64,000 nucleotides of DNA, from assembly GCF_000298315.2 (NCBI RefSeq), contig NZ_AEYE02000017.1, forward strand, positions 21,617 through 85,616, in the 5' to 3' direction. Under the pieces are notes generated by a model that had not been told where the DNA came from, searched no databases, and saw only the letters and a program-made list of their open reading frames with translations. Positions 1 through 7,890 of the stretch are shown here, in pieces. Position 1 is the stretch's first letter; every line of letters starts with the position of its first letter. The DNA is from Rhizobium grahamii CCGE 502. GTDB lineage: Bacteria; Pseudomonadota; Alphaproteobacteria; Rhizobiales; Rhizobiaceae. The translations under genes were made by a program, and so were the position numbers.

Positions 1-1
1 C

Positions 2-313
2 GCAGGCAAACGGATCCCGGTGGGACCATCGGAAGTGGCCCTGCTGCAGTTTGTTGCCGAAACTGCCTACCGACGAATCCTGGATCTTAAAGCCCCGCCG
101 CGTGCCCTGTCAGACGATCTGCAGATCACGCGCAGCGAGAGCGAGTGCCTGACTTTGTGCGCAGCAGGCAAGACCGACCGGGAAATTGCCGCCATTACCT
201 ATCGCTCTCAACGCACCGTGCAGCAACACATCCGAAACCTGCAGGGAAAGCTTGGCGTATCCAACCGCGCGCAGTTGATCGCCGAATCCTTCCGCCGCGG
301 CCTGCAGCGCTAA
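2..313 (+). CDS. LuxR-family regulator, C-terminal DNA-binding part (cut by left edge)
   Basis: The reading frame is open to the left edge, so only the C-terminal ~100 residues are present. They hold a LuxR/GerE-type helix-turn-helix: ITRSESECLTLCAAGKTDRE followed by AAITYRSQRTVQQHIRNL and KLGVSNRAQLIAES. In complete proteins of this family an N-terminal autoinducer domain precedes this segment; it would lie outside the window. The next gene on the same strand is a LuxI-type synthase, so this is probably its cognate quorum-sensing receptor. A GTG at position 20 lies in frame but would leave no room for the sensor domain, so I treat the gene as partial. Confidence 0.85.
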   Translation, partial: AGKRIPVGPSEVALLQFVAETAYRRILDLKAPPRALSDDLQITRSESECLTLCAAGKTDREIAAITYRSQRTVQQHIRNLQGKLGVSNRAQLIAESFRRGLQR

Positions 314-388
314 AAAAATACGACATTTTACGGATAGAATTTTGTTATCTGCAGTTGCATGCTCTGACCATGCACGTGGGGCTCGGAC

Positions 389-1006
389 ATGCTCTCGATA
401 CTCTATGAAGATGACGATCCATTATTGATGGAGAAGGTCTGGGCGTTTCGCCACAAACGCTTCGTCGAACAGATGGAATGGAACGAACTGAGGCGCCCGG
501 ACCGGCGGGAGAAGGACACGTATGACCGATCGGATGTTGTGCACGCTGTGCTGATGCACAGGGAGGAAATGATCGGCTATTCGCGCCTGCTACCAACCAC
601 AGCACCCCATTTTGCTCGAGATTACGGTCGACTGCCATCCGGTGCGCTCCCTTGCGGACCAGACATATTTGAATGGAGCAGGTGTGCCACCGCGGTGAAT
701 GCTCCATCGGTCAACGGCATAGCTGCCTCCGACCTGTTGATGACAGGTGTCCTGGAATGCCTCGTGCGCATTGGTGCAAAGGCGATCCTGTTTCTGACCT
801 ATCCCCCTCTCGTTATGATGATGCGCCAACGTGGCTATCCAGTGCAGGTGCTTGGCGAGGTTACGCTTCAGGGACATCGGGTGCAGGTTGCCTATTCGAT
901 CATTCCAGAAGGCCTTCTCTCACGTCACCAAAAAGACTACGGCATCCGGGGAAGCCTCCTCTTCTTGGGGACGAGAAGCCGGGGTGGCCTGGTGCAAAGC
1001 GGATAG
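389..1006 (+). CDS. LuxI-type acyl-homoserine-lactone synthase
   Basis: This 205-residue protein should make an acyl-homoserine lactone from S-adenosylmethionine and an acyl-ACP. It has the invariant residues of the LuxI family in the right order and spacing: R21, F25 and W31 in FRHKRFVEQMEW, acidic D43 and D46, R66 in GYSRLLP, and the E95-R98 pair in FEWSRCAT. Length is typical for the family. It follows the LuxR-type gene by 75 bases on the same strand. The acyl chain length and whether it corresponds to a named rhizobial system (Cin, Rai, Tra) cannot be told from sequence alone. Confidence 0.88.
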   Translation: MLSILYEDDDPLLMEKVWAFRHKRFVEQMEWNELRRPDRREKDTYDRSDVVHAVLMHREEMIGYSRLLPTTAPHFARDYGRLPSGALPCGPDIFEWSRCATAVNAPSVNGIAASDLLMTGVLECLVRIGAKAILFLTYPPLVMMMRQRGYPVQVLGEVTLQGHRVQVAYSIIPEGLLSRHQKDYGIRGSLLFLGTRSRGGLVQSG

Positions 1007-1018
1007 ACGAGGTGTCTT

Positions 1019-1219
1019 GTGGCTCGTCGCGATAAACCGCTCATGGATGCCTCGGCTGCGCGCCGCTTGGCTTTCGCAACAGTCCACACTGAAGCCGCCA
1101 GGCTTTTGCGCCTGACGGAGGAAATCTGCCAAACCTATCCTGGAAGCGACGACATGCTCTTTCTTCGCTATCTGCTGAGAATGATCATGCTGGCAACCGA
1201 GCACGATCCCACAGATTAG
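1019..1219 (+). CDS. Small protein downstream of the AHL synthase
   Basis: A 66-residue ORF with a GTG start 12 bases after the synthase stop, preceded by ACGAGG as a possible ribosome-binding site. It is mostly helical and charged (MARRDKPLMDASAARRLAF, then LLRLTEEICQTYPG). I do not recognise a domain. Its size and position match the small regulatory protein CinS that is co-transcribed with cinI in Rhizobium leguminosarum, but that comparison is by layout only; no sequence comparison was made. Confidence 0.6.
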   Translation: MARRDKPLMDASAARRLAFATVHTEAARLLRLTEEICQTYPGSDDMLFLRYLLRMIMLATEHDPTD

Positions 1220-1243
1220 TCCGGTTGGCTGAATTCGAAAATG

Positions 1244-1260
1244 TTAAGACGCCGTCTTAA
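1244..1260. promoter_or_regulatory. Perfect 8+1+8 inverted repeat TTAAGACG-C-CGTCTTAA
   Basis: Two exact 8-base arms flank one central base, 25 bases after the small ORF that follows the AHL synthase. It is not followed by a T-run, so it is not a standard terminator. The symmetry suits an operator, possibly for the XRE-type gene starting at 1500 or for the upstream quorum-sensing genes. Confidence 0.45.
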
Positions 1261-1499
1261 AGTTCTTTGCAAACGTGAAATAACTTGCTAGTCTGCAACC
1301 TAGGCGGTTATCGCCTTGAGGCGTAGAATCCTCATTTGGTAAAACGCAGAAAGCGTAATCTTCGCGATCTAGTGAGTCGGGGAGCTCGTGGAATATACAA
1401 GAGGCGCTTGCGCTAAAATCCACGGGGGCTGGTTACCACAGCAATTCTAACTCCCCGGCTTCTCAAGCCAGCATCATGCTGGCCAGCGGGAGCGTTTTC

Positions 1500-1946
1500 A
1501 TGCAGCAGAATGTCTCGACCAGTGCCGCCCTTAAAGATCCGACATCGTTGACGATCATCAACGGGCTCCATCTTGTTGACGTTGAGGTCGGCAAAAGAAT
1601 CAAGAAGCGCCGACAGCAATTGCGTATCTCGCAAACAGCGCTTGGCGCCGCTGTCGGTGTCTCCTTCCAGCAGATCCAGAAATATGAGCGAGGTTCAAAC
1701 CGTGTCAGTTCCTCGGCACTCTATTCGCTGGCCCAGGTTTTGGATGTTCCGGTCGCCTATTTCTTCGAGACCCTCAACAGGCCGATCAGGATAGACTGCG
1801 CGGAACTGGAAAGAAAAGCGGCACTGCGGGAGGACTTCGTCGCAACCGAAGAGGGACAGCGCCTTGTCGATGCCTTCATGATGATACCGAAAAAGATGCG
1901 GCCGAAATTCATTTCGCTGCTTGCCACTTTCTCGAGCGAGCCCTGA
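1500..1946 (+). CDS. XRE-family transcriptional regulator
   Basis: A 148-residue protein with a Cro/C1-type helix-turn-helix at about residues 28-85: VGKRIKKRRQQLRISQTAL, then VSFQQIQKYERGSNRVSSSA and LAQVLDVPVAYFFE. This arrangement resembles the alphaproteobacterial group that includes PraR, a regulator of quorum sensing and biofilm genes in rhizobia; the resemblance is by eye. I chose ATG 1500 over ATG 1476 because GGGAG lies seven bases before it. The position next to LuxR/LuxI genes fits a regulatory role there, but this is inference. Confidence 0.8.
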   Translation: MQQNVSTSAALKDPTSLTIINGLHLVDVEVGKRIKKRRQQLRISQTALGAAVGVSFQQIQKYERGSNRVSSSALYSLAQVLDVPVAYFFETLNRPIRIDCAELERKAALREDFVATEEGQRLVDAFMMIPKKMRPKFISLLATFSSEP

Positions 1947-2091
1947 TTTCAGTATTCCTTCATGAAATCGGCAGCCGATCGGTCCACCTCACGGGTAAGC
2001 GGGAGATGGACCGGATTGGCACTGCAGTTCTTGACACGCCTGCTGCAGCTGCCCGCTCGAGCACGCTGGTGAGGCAAAGCTTCAAACCCGG

Positions 2092-2553
2092 CTATTTCCG
2101 CTGCAGGGCAAAGATCGAATCGAGGATGGTTGCCACCGTTCGCAAAGTGTCCGGCGGGAGCGTCTGAATCATCTTCGTGATGCGACGGCGCTCATCAGCT
2201 TCCTCTCTGGTTTGTCCCCAAAGATGCGGCGCGGCGTCGAACAAAAGATCATCCGGAAAAATTCCCAGCACCTCGCAAAGGTGCAGGACTTGAGTCGCGT
2301 GGAGTTTGGTGACAGCTCGTTCGTACCTGCCGTAAACTGCCTCGATTGATCCGAGAAGGAGCGCTAACTCAGCCCTGGACAAGTCCTTTTCGATCCGAAA
2401 CTGCCGAAGCGATCTGGCGATGCTTTCGTCCATTTCCTGAGAGGTCGAAATGCCCTCGAAGCCCGGGCGCCTGTATACCGGTCGCTCTACCTTGGCGTCA
2501 GTGGTCGCCTCAAGGCCTGCTTCGGCTATGTAAGCATCTGTCCGTGTCGTCAT
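2092..2553 (-). CDS. XRE-family transcriptional regulator
   Basis: A 153-residue protein with a helix-turn-helix in the middle: SIARSLRQFRIEKDLSRAEL, LLGSIEAVYGRYERAVTKLH and LCEVLGIFPDDLLF. The C-terminal third (ITKMIQTLPPDTLRTVATIL) is helical, like the tails of the neighbouring XRE protein. It converges with the 1500-1946 regulator. The start is uncertain: a GTG at 2571 would add six residues. Target genes are unknown. Confidence 0.75.
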   Translation of the reverse strand: MTTRTDAYIAEAGLEATTDAKVERPVYRRPGFEGISTSQEMDESIARSLRQFRIEKDLSRAELALLLGSIEAVYGRYERAVTKLHATQVLHLCEVLGIFPDDLLFDAAPHLWGQTREEADERRRITKMIQTLPPDTLRTVATILDSIFALQRK

Positions 2554-2678
2554 GCATCCATCCAGGTTCACGCCGTGATTTATACCACCGGCGACGTGGT
2601 TTGCTATCCCGTTTTCGGTGACTTCGAGCAGGCGCAGCTGCGCGCGGAGCTAATCATATATTTGGAAGAGGTGCATTC

Positions 2679-3041
2679 ATGGAAAATGACAACATAGTGG
2701 CCGAGATGTTGCGGCGGGCGAAGGCACACGAACAATCGACGATACAGGTCATCGGTTCGAAAAAGCGATCAATCGGAGCAAACCGAAGTGACCTTGAGGC
2801 TGCCCTTGCGGATGAACAGACAACGAGGAAAGAGTTGATCAGCTGGCAAGCCCCAAACGCGTCGATCGCAGTGAGAAAACTTCTCCATTTGCTGGCCCAT
2901 GTCCTTGCAGCAGAGCTTGCCTTCGACGACCAGTCCTTGGCCGAGATAGAGGCTGAAGCAAAGCGGCTCGGATTCGATGGACGGGCGTCTTCATCTGATC
3001 GTAGCAATAGACAGCGCATCCTGCTGAGTGGATCGTTTTAG
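2679..3041 (+). CDS. Hypothetical protein, helical
   Basis: A 120-residue ORF preceded by GGAAGAGG, eight bases before the ATG, which favours this strand over the overlapping antisense ORF. The sequence is charged and helical (ENDNIVAEMLRRAKAHEQST, later VRKLLHLLAHVLAAELAFDD) with no recognised motif, signal peptide or membrane segment. It is divergent from the XRE gene at 2092-2553 and could share a promoter region with it. Confidence 0.5.
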   Translation: MENDNIVAEMLRRAKAHEQSTIQVIGSKKRSIGANRSDLEAALADEQTTRKELISWQAPNASIAVRKLLHLLAHVLAAELAFDDQSLAEIEAEAKRLGFDGRASSSDRSNRQRILLSGSF

Positions 3042-4093
3042 CAAGGAAAACCGGAGCGATTGGTGTCCTTGTCGATTTCCCAAGCAACTGGGTTGAAAAT
3101 TGGTCGGTTGCTAAGTTTGCAGCACGCCATAACCCGGGCCAGGCGACAGTGGGGCCGTATGCGAATTAGATTTGCCGTGCGCAATGCGCAGGCAAACTCA
3201 GTGGGGCCTTTCATTGATAAGCGATGCATCCTTTGGTCCCTGTTACAGATACCAGTCTTGCGCGGCTGGAAGCCATTAGGCTCGCGTACCCGCACGGCCG
3301 ATGGCTCGTCTTCACCTGCGCTCAGATATCTGCGAGTAATTCATTTCGATCGGAAGCAATGGCCATTGCGGCGCTGGAAGCAGCGGCCCCGCCCGGCTTT
3401 GATTTTCGCATTTTCCACGTCTGCCGGATAGAAAATCTCACCATTGCGACCATATCCTTGATAGCGCTAACGCGTCGCCCCAACGCTGGCGCTAGGCCGG
3501 CCCACGAGCGGGCAGTGCATGCAGCAAGTGAGCCGGCCACCCCAGATCGGCACCCCAACTTGGCTACTTGTGGGGTCGCATCACGTCTTCATCCTACTTG
3601 GTTTGGATCGATCCGCCACGGACCAAGGTCTGAATAAAGTCCACACGCTTGCGTATAATTCAACTCGGACCTTTATGATGCGCAGACCGCTCGGAAACGG
3701 CTTTGTTGTGACCGCCGCGAGGACCGTGTCCAGGTATAGGGCTAGTCGCCACGGTCGGAATGGTCAGCATGAGATCAGAGCTCCTGGGGCCAGGGACTGT
3801 CGGCAACCGTCTGAGCACGCAAGCAATTGACTACCACCGGCGCAGAATACGGATTCGATGAATGGCAGTTGATCCGTGGCAACAACGACTTGAGTTCCGC
3901 CCCCGGCGCCAACGATCCATCGGATCGAATAGTGCTCCAACCCTCAGCCAGCTTAACTGCCCCTCTCATTCAGCGCACGCCTGCGAGCGAAGGTGCTACG
4001 GGATCCTGCAGCCATACCAGAGACACCGCCTGCGCCCCCGCTGCGATCGGGAACTTTCTTGCGCGGTCGAACTTGGGTTCGACGGAGAAGCAA
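3042..4093. other. About 1 kb without a convincing gene
   Basis: Several overlapping ORFs exist here (for example 3224-3637 on the plus strand), but none has a good ribosome-binding site together with a recognisable protein pattern. I see no repeats, transposon ends or RNA genes. It looks like decayed or non-coding plasmid DNA. Confidence 0.4.
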
Positions 4094-4645
4094 ATGGCTG
4101 ACGCGCGCACGACATACGACGAAATCCTCACCGAAATCGATGGTTATCACCGTTCAAGGACCAGCAGCGTCGAATTTCGATGGATAGCCGAGTACTTCAC
4201 CAGGGAGGCAGTATTTTACCAGTTTACAGGTGGCTGCCGTGCCGACAGCCAAGCGGCAAACGGCCAAAGGTTCGATGGGCCCTTGGGCACGGTCGGGCTC
4301 CTGTCGCCTCATCTCGCGGTTGGAGCATTTGCGGAATTCGCCCGAAACGACGAAATCCTATTCTATCGTGGAAGCCGCACCAGCACCTCCTCTATTTTTG
4401 AGGAAATCCTGGCTTGCTTCACCGACCAGCCTGAGATCATTTACGTGGAAATTGTCAAAAAGCACCTGGGCATCACCACTGCCCGATGCACCACCCGCCT
4501 TCTCTTTGTCGGGTTCAACCGAAATTGGATCGGGCTCCCGTCCAGCATGCCGTGCGCTGAGATTGTGGCGAGCGACAACCTTCTCCATCCCTTCTGGTGC
4601 CGTGACCGATATCAGCCAAAACTGCCCGCGTTTGAAAAAAGGTGA
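4094..4645 (+). CDS. Hypothetical protein, doubtful
   Basis: The ATG at 4094 is preceded by GGAG at seven bases and would give 183 residues (MADARTTYDEILTEIDGYHR, RWIAEYFTREAVFYQFTGG). The first ~110 residues look protein-like; the end is rich in Arg/Cys and less convincing, so a frameshift or decay is possible. No family is recognised. It may be a remnant. Confidence 0.3.
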   Translation: MADARTTYDEILTEIDGYHRSRTSSVEFRWIAEYFTREAVFYQFTGGCRADSQAANGQRFDGPLGTVGLLSPHLAVGAFAEFARNDEILFYRGSRTSTSSIFEEILACFTDQPEIIYVEIVKKHLGITTARCTTRLLFVGFNRNWIGLPSSMPCAEIVASDNLLHPFWCRDRYQPKLPAFEKR

Positions 4646-4903
4646 GATCTCATCAATTCCGCCGTGACAGATGGCGGTCCAGCAGTTGTCACGACCTGCG
4701 ACCTCCCGCCTCAGACGCATTTGTGGTTCCAGCAAGAAACTCTCGCTTTAAAAGATCGGTCAGGCCTCCGCCTTATCCGCTTATGATCCAATTGAAGTTG
4801 GAGCGGTTTCGTACCAAGCGATCGACACAGCAGATTTGACATTGACGCACGGACTTAACGCGCAATCAATAGGTTCCCGGGTCGATAAGCCTAGGGGAAA
4901 ACC

Positions 4904-5287
4904 ATGACCACGCCACTCGGACGAGTACGCGGCTTAGGCTCGGCAAAGGGGGGAACCGGGCCCTATGTCCTGAAACAGGCCTCCGGTTTGGCGCTTGGGA
5001 TACTGACCCCTTACCTGGTTGGGATTGGCATTTACCTTTTCGGCCGTGACCGCGAATTCGTCGTGACTGCTATAGGCAGCTTTTGGATCGGGCCTGCCCT
5101 GCTCGGCTTCATCATACTCAGCGCCATCCACATGGACTTGGGGATGCGGGTCATCATTGAAGATTATGTCCATGGCCATGCAAGGAAGCTCGCGCTCCTC
5201 TTTCTGAATTCCGCTTTTACCTGGGCGGTCTGTCTGGTTTGTGTTTTTGCGATCCTGCTCATGATGTTCGAGAGCGCAAGATTGTAA
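4904..5287 (+). CDS. SdhD-like succinate dehydrogenase membrane anchor, orphan copy
   Basis: This 127-residue protein matches the hydrophobic anchor subunit SdhD of alphaproteobacterial complex II. It opens with TPLGRVRGLGSAKGGTG, has three membrane segments (about 28-47, 54-75, 93-120), and keeps the heme and quinone region IHMDLGMRVIIEDYVHG with H76, D87 and Y88. The usual W..QR motif at the start of helix 1 is replaced by YVLKQASGLA, so one part of the quinone site is altered. No sdhA, sdhB or sdhC lies nearby; in rhizobia the complete sdh operon is normally chromosomal. It may exchange with the chromosomal anchor under stress or have another role; that is inference. Confidence 0.85.
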   Translation: MTTPLGRVRGLGSAKGGTGPYVLKQASGLALGILTPYLVGIGIYLFGRDREFVVTAIGSFWIGPALLGFIILSAIHMDLGMRVIIEDYVHGHARKLALLFLNSAFTWAVCLVCVFAILLMMFESARL

Positions 5288-5439
5288 TCCGGGACGGTGA
5301 AACTGCCCCCGATACCTGCGTCTCTTCAATTTCGCTTCCAGTTGGGCCGCTGCCCCCGCAGCCCGATCCTTGATCAGCGTGATTGCTGGAACCAAACTTC
5401 GCCTTCTTGGTTTGAGGACCTCCAGTAAGGAGGATACCC

Positions 5440-5952
5440 ATGTCAGATAACGAGACGCGCGATATATTCATCCTGGGCCTGAGAAACGCTCACGCTATGG
5501 AAAATCAGGCTTTGAGCATCATGAAGCCGCAGCTTTCCCGGATAGAGAACTATCCCGAGGTCGCGGCAAAGCTGGAGCAACATATACGCGAGACCGAAGG
5601 CCAGATCGTACGAATCGAAGAAATTCTGGCGAGCCTCAACGAGGATCATTCGACGCTGAAGGACATAGCTTTATCGCTCTCGGGTGCCATGGCTGCGATG
5701 GGCCATACTGTCGCCGGCGACGAGATTCTCAAGAACGCGTTTGCAAATTTCGCCTTTGAGAACTTCGAGATCGCAGCATACAAATCGCTGCTTACGGTGG
5801 CTGAAACCGGCGGTTATAACGCAGGCGCGCTTGCGCTGCAGGCAAATCTTGCCGAGGAGTTGGCGATGGCAAGGTGGCTTGACGACAATCTCGTCACCCT
5901 CACCACCAAGTTTTTAAGCCTGAGAGAAGCGGGGGAAACAGCAAAGGTTTGA
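5440..5952 (+). CDS. YciE/YciF ferroxidase family protein (DUF892)
   Basis: A 170-residue, almost wholly helical protein of the DUF892 group (YciE/YciF), ferritin-like four-helix proteins often induced by stress. Recognisable features: RDIFILGLRNAHAMENQAL at the N-terminus, LEQHIRETEGQIVRIEEIL, and AYKSLLTVAETGGYNAGALA near the third helix, with the regularly placed Glu/His expected of a diiron site. A strong AAGGAGG precedes the ATG. It opens the stress-gene island that follows. Confidence 0.85.
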   Translation: MSDNETRDIFILGLRNAHAMENQALSIMKPQLSRIENYPEVAAKLEQHIRETEGQIVRIEEILASLNEDHSTLKDIALSLSGAMAAMGHTVAGDEILKNAFANFAFENFEIAAYKSLLTVAETGGYNAGALALQANLAEELAMARWLDDNLVTLTTKFLSLREAGETAKV

Positions 5953-6127
5953 CAGTCCCACCTGGTGGAGAATCAATCCAGAGCTCCCTTCGTGAGTTCG
6001 ATACCGGCCTTTCGTCGGCATCAGGCTCGCTCAGAGGCGACCCGTGTCTGTTGAAATTGACCATCGCATCCTGGATCTTACGCTCGGATGGTCAATTTCG
6101 GTCGTAGCGTCGTTATGCCCTTGCAGG

Positions 6128-6358
6128 TCAATGCCGGGTCTCAAGCAATCCCCGCGCAGTTCGTACCATCATTGCCAGATGCGCCGGATCGTGCACTCCC
6201 TCGCGGTAGAGCTTCACCAGGATCGCTGCTATGCGGTCGGCTTCTTCCGACCCCTTTTCCAGACCACCTTCTGTGAGCACCTGGTTGAACACCGGCTGAC
6301 AGGCGGCAAGGTCCCGGGCGTCAAACGTATTTGGCTTTCGAACGTCAATCGTCTTCAT
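6128..6358 (-). CDS. Small chaperone-linked protein, paralogue of the 10473-10670 protein
   Basis: A 76-residue protein downstream of hsp20 on the same strand. The core EKGSEEADRIAAILVKLYRE with following GVHDPAHLAMMVRTA aligns with EKDAAAVARIMATVADLFNK and GMRTHDDLVAAMKA of the small protein encoded just after groEL, so the two are paralogues. No known domain is recognised. I chose the ATG at 6358 because the extra residues of a longer ORF are Arg-rich and lie in the end of hsp20. Co-location of both copies with chaperone genes suggests a function in the heat-shock response. Confidence 0.7.
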   Translation of the reverse strand: MKTIDVRKPNTFDARDLAACQPVFNQVLTEGGLEKGSEEADRIAAILVKLYREGVHDPAHLAMMVRTARGLLETRH

Positions 6359-6404
6359 CGCTGCAAAGGGAGCGCCGCAATCGCGACGCCCCCGCCCCCT
6401 CCAG

Positions 6405-6872
6405 TTACGCGACTTGCTTTTCGGCGTCGATCTGCAGCGAGTGAGGCGCAGTTTTTGCGCCAATCGCAATCTTGCGCGGCTTCATGGCCTCGGGAATTTC
6501 TCGCTTCAGGTCTATGCTGAGGAGACCATTTGTCAGCGTTGCATTTTCAATGCGAACGTGATCGGCAAGCTCGAAGCGTCGTTCGAAGGAACGGCCAGCG
6601 ATCCCTCGGTGAAGGTATTCGCCGCCACTGTCTTCCGCCTTCTGACCCTTCACCACAAGAACATTGCGCTCCTGCGTGATGTCGAGATCACCATCGGAAA
6701 AGCCCGCGACTGCCATCTGGATCCGGTAGCCGTCCTCGTCCGTCTTCAGGATGTCATATGGCGGCCAGGTTTCTGTCCCCTGAACGCGCTGCGAGTTGGC
6801 AAGAAGATTGAAGACCCTGTCAAAGCCGATGCTGGATCGGAAAAGCGGTGCAAAGTCGAGTTCGTTTCTCAT
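6405..6872 (-). CDS. hsp20: Small heat-shock protein, Hsp20 family
   Basis: A 155-residue alpha-crystallin-type chaperone. N-terminal region RNELDFAPLFRSSIGFDRVF is that of rhizobial IbpA-like proteins; the crystallin domain spans about residues 40-125 (PPYDILKTDEDGYRIQMAVA, VLVVKGQK, RGIAGRSFERRFELADHVRI, NGLLSIDLKREIPE), and the closing KPRKIAIG is the C-terminal I-x-I-type motif. ATG 6872 has GGAGG eight bases upstream. The gene is headed by a candidate heat-shock promoter and thermosensor-like leader and followed by a small paralogous protein. Confidence 0.93.
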   Translation of the reverse strand: MRNELDFAPLFRSSIGFDRVFNLLANSQRVQGTETWPPYDILKTDEDGYRIQMAVAGFSDGDLDITQERNVLVVKGQKAEDSGGEYLHRGIAGRSFERRFELADHVRIENATLTNGLLSIDLKREIPEAMKPRKIAIGAKTAPHSLQIDAEKQVA

Positions 6873-6958
6873 AACCAAAACCTCCGTAAAGCGAGTTGGA
6901 ATGGAGACGCGCAAGTCGGGCGCCTCCGATACTGCCAGCCCCTTTCAGGCGGCCGGCG
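6873..6958 (-). promoter_or_regulatory. Candidate ROSE-like RNA thermosensor in the hsp20 leader
   Basis: The leader ends with TCGCT (complement of 6890-6894), four bases, then GGAGG and eight bases to the ATG. ROSE thermometers of rhizobial small heat-shock genes have a U(U/C)GCU segment that pairs imperfectly with the Shine-Dalgarno sequence. The ~85-base distance to the candidate promoter fits ROSE leaders. The full fold was not computed. Confidence 0.4.
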
Positions 6959-6964
6959 AAATTG

Positions 6965-6993
6965 ATCTGGTTTGGTGGATTTGCAGATTCAAG
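6965..6993 (-). promoter_or_regulatory. Candidate RpoH-type promoter for hsp20
   Basis: On the minus strand CTTGAA (complement of 6988-6993) is followed after exactly 17 bases by CCAGAT (complement of 6965-6970). This resembles the alphaproteobacterial heat-shock sigma factor pattern of CTTGAA and a CCAT-like -10. It would start transcription near 6958. Confidence 0.4.
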
Positions 6994-7118
6994 ATGGCTC
7001 ACAAAATTTTTTTAAGCAGCGGCGACGCCGACCTCTTGAACGATGAAATCGTTGAAACAATCTCAGTTCTGCCTGGAGATTTTCACTCCCTTGATGAAGG
7101 TTTTTAGGAGAAACGAAG

Positions 7119-7430
7119 ATGACGACTGAAAGGAACGATCAACTCAACCCTCGTGCCTCGGAAAAGCCGGGCGCAATTCGGATCCTTGATAGGAAGCAGT
7201 CCTATGACCACCCGCGCGATATCCTTGCGACCGCGCTATGCGATAGCGAAAAGCGGGCCATCCTTGCTTCCTGGGCTTCCGATCTCTTTGCCGTCGACTC
7301 CTCGCCGCAACTGCGGCGCCCACCGGGGGTCAGGAAACCTGTGCGCTATGAGGACATCCTTCAGGCTCTCAAGGCGCTCGATGACGGCGAGGTTTCTTCG
7401 GTGGCCAGACCCGAAGCTTATTACCGCTAA
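7119..7430 (+). CDS. Conserved-looking small stress-island protein
   Basis: A 103-residue protein with a good ribosome-binding site (AGGAGA, ten bases before the ATG). It contains HPRDILATALCDSEKRAIL followed by ASWASDLFAVDSSPQLRRPP and YEDILQALKALDD. I have a sense of this pattern in other rhizobial and Bradyrhizobium small proteins, but cannot assign a function. It is divergent from hsp20 and leads a two-gene unit with the 7445 ORF ending in a terminator. Confidence 0.7.
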   Translation: MTTERNDQLNPRASEKPGAIRILDRKQSYDHPRDILATALCDSEKRAILASWASDLFAVDSSPQLRRPPGVRKPVRYEDILQALKALDDGEVSSVARPEAYYR

Positions 7431-7444
7431 TTTCGGAGGCCATC

Positions 7445-7747
7445 ATGATCGCGAACCCAGGTGCTACGGCGGCTGGAAACGGTCCCCGGGTCGATGAGAT
7501 CGGCGGCCGAATGATTGTCGCCTCCCGCTATGCGGATTGCCTGTACCGTCTTGCCCGACAAGCGTACCGTTTCGATATGGCCGACCTTGGCGCCAAGCTA
7601 AACGATGTCGCTCGAGCAATCGAGGCCAACGCGCACCAGATCGGCGTCGACGATCGCGGAGTCGTTGTCCTAAGCCGGGCAAGCCGCCTGATCGGCGCGG
7701 TAGAAGCAATCGTCGAAAAAACGTCGAAGAAGACCTTCCTTCACTAG
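7445..7747 (+). CDS. Hypothetical small protein
   Basis: A 100-residue ORF 14 bases after the 7119 gene, preceded by CGGAGG, so probably in the same transcript. The sequence is helical (SRYADCLYRLARQAYRFDMA, LGAKLNDVARAIEANAHQI) without recognised domain, signal or membrane segment. A clear hairpin terminator follows. Confidence 0.6.
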   Translation: MIANPGATAAGNGPRVDEIGGRMIVASRYADCLYRLARQAYRFDMADLGAKLNDVARAIEANAHQIGVDDRGVVVLSRASRLIGAVEAIVEKTSKKTFLH

Positions 7748-7761
7748 CAGCACCCGTCGTC

Positions 7762-7793
7762 AGGGGCGGCGCAAGATCTTGATGGCCGCCCCT
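7762..7793 (+). terminator. Rho-independent terminator-like hairpin
   Basis: Exact 9-base arms AGGGGCGGC and GCCGCCCCT separated by 14 bases, followed by TTCC. It lies 14 bases after the stop of the 7445 ORF and would end the 7119-7445 unit. Confidence 0.7.
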
Positions 7794-7890
7794 TTCCTGA
7801 GGCGCTATGCAAATCGATTGCAAGGCTAAGGAAGCGCTTCAGCTTGTCCAGAGCAACGAACCGGCAGATGGAGGCGGTTCCAGATGAGCC

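Noticed and set aside
1244-1260. Palindrome as a Rho-independent terminator
   Set aside because: AT-rich outer arms and no following T-run.
2654-3019. Minus-strand ORF of 121 codons overlapping the 2679 gene
   Set aside because: The plus-strand ORF has a clear ribosome-binding site and protein-like composition; the minus ORF is Ser/Arg-rich and lacks one.
7464-7823. Minus-strand ORF over the 7445 gene
   Set aside because: Arg-rich shadow composition; runs through the terminator hairpin.
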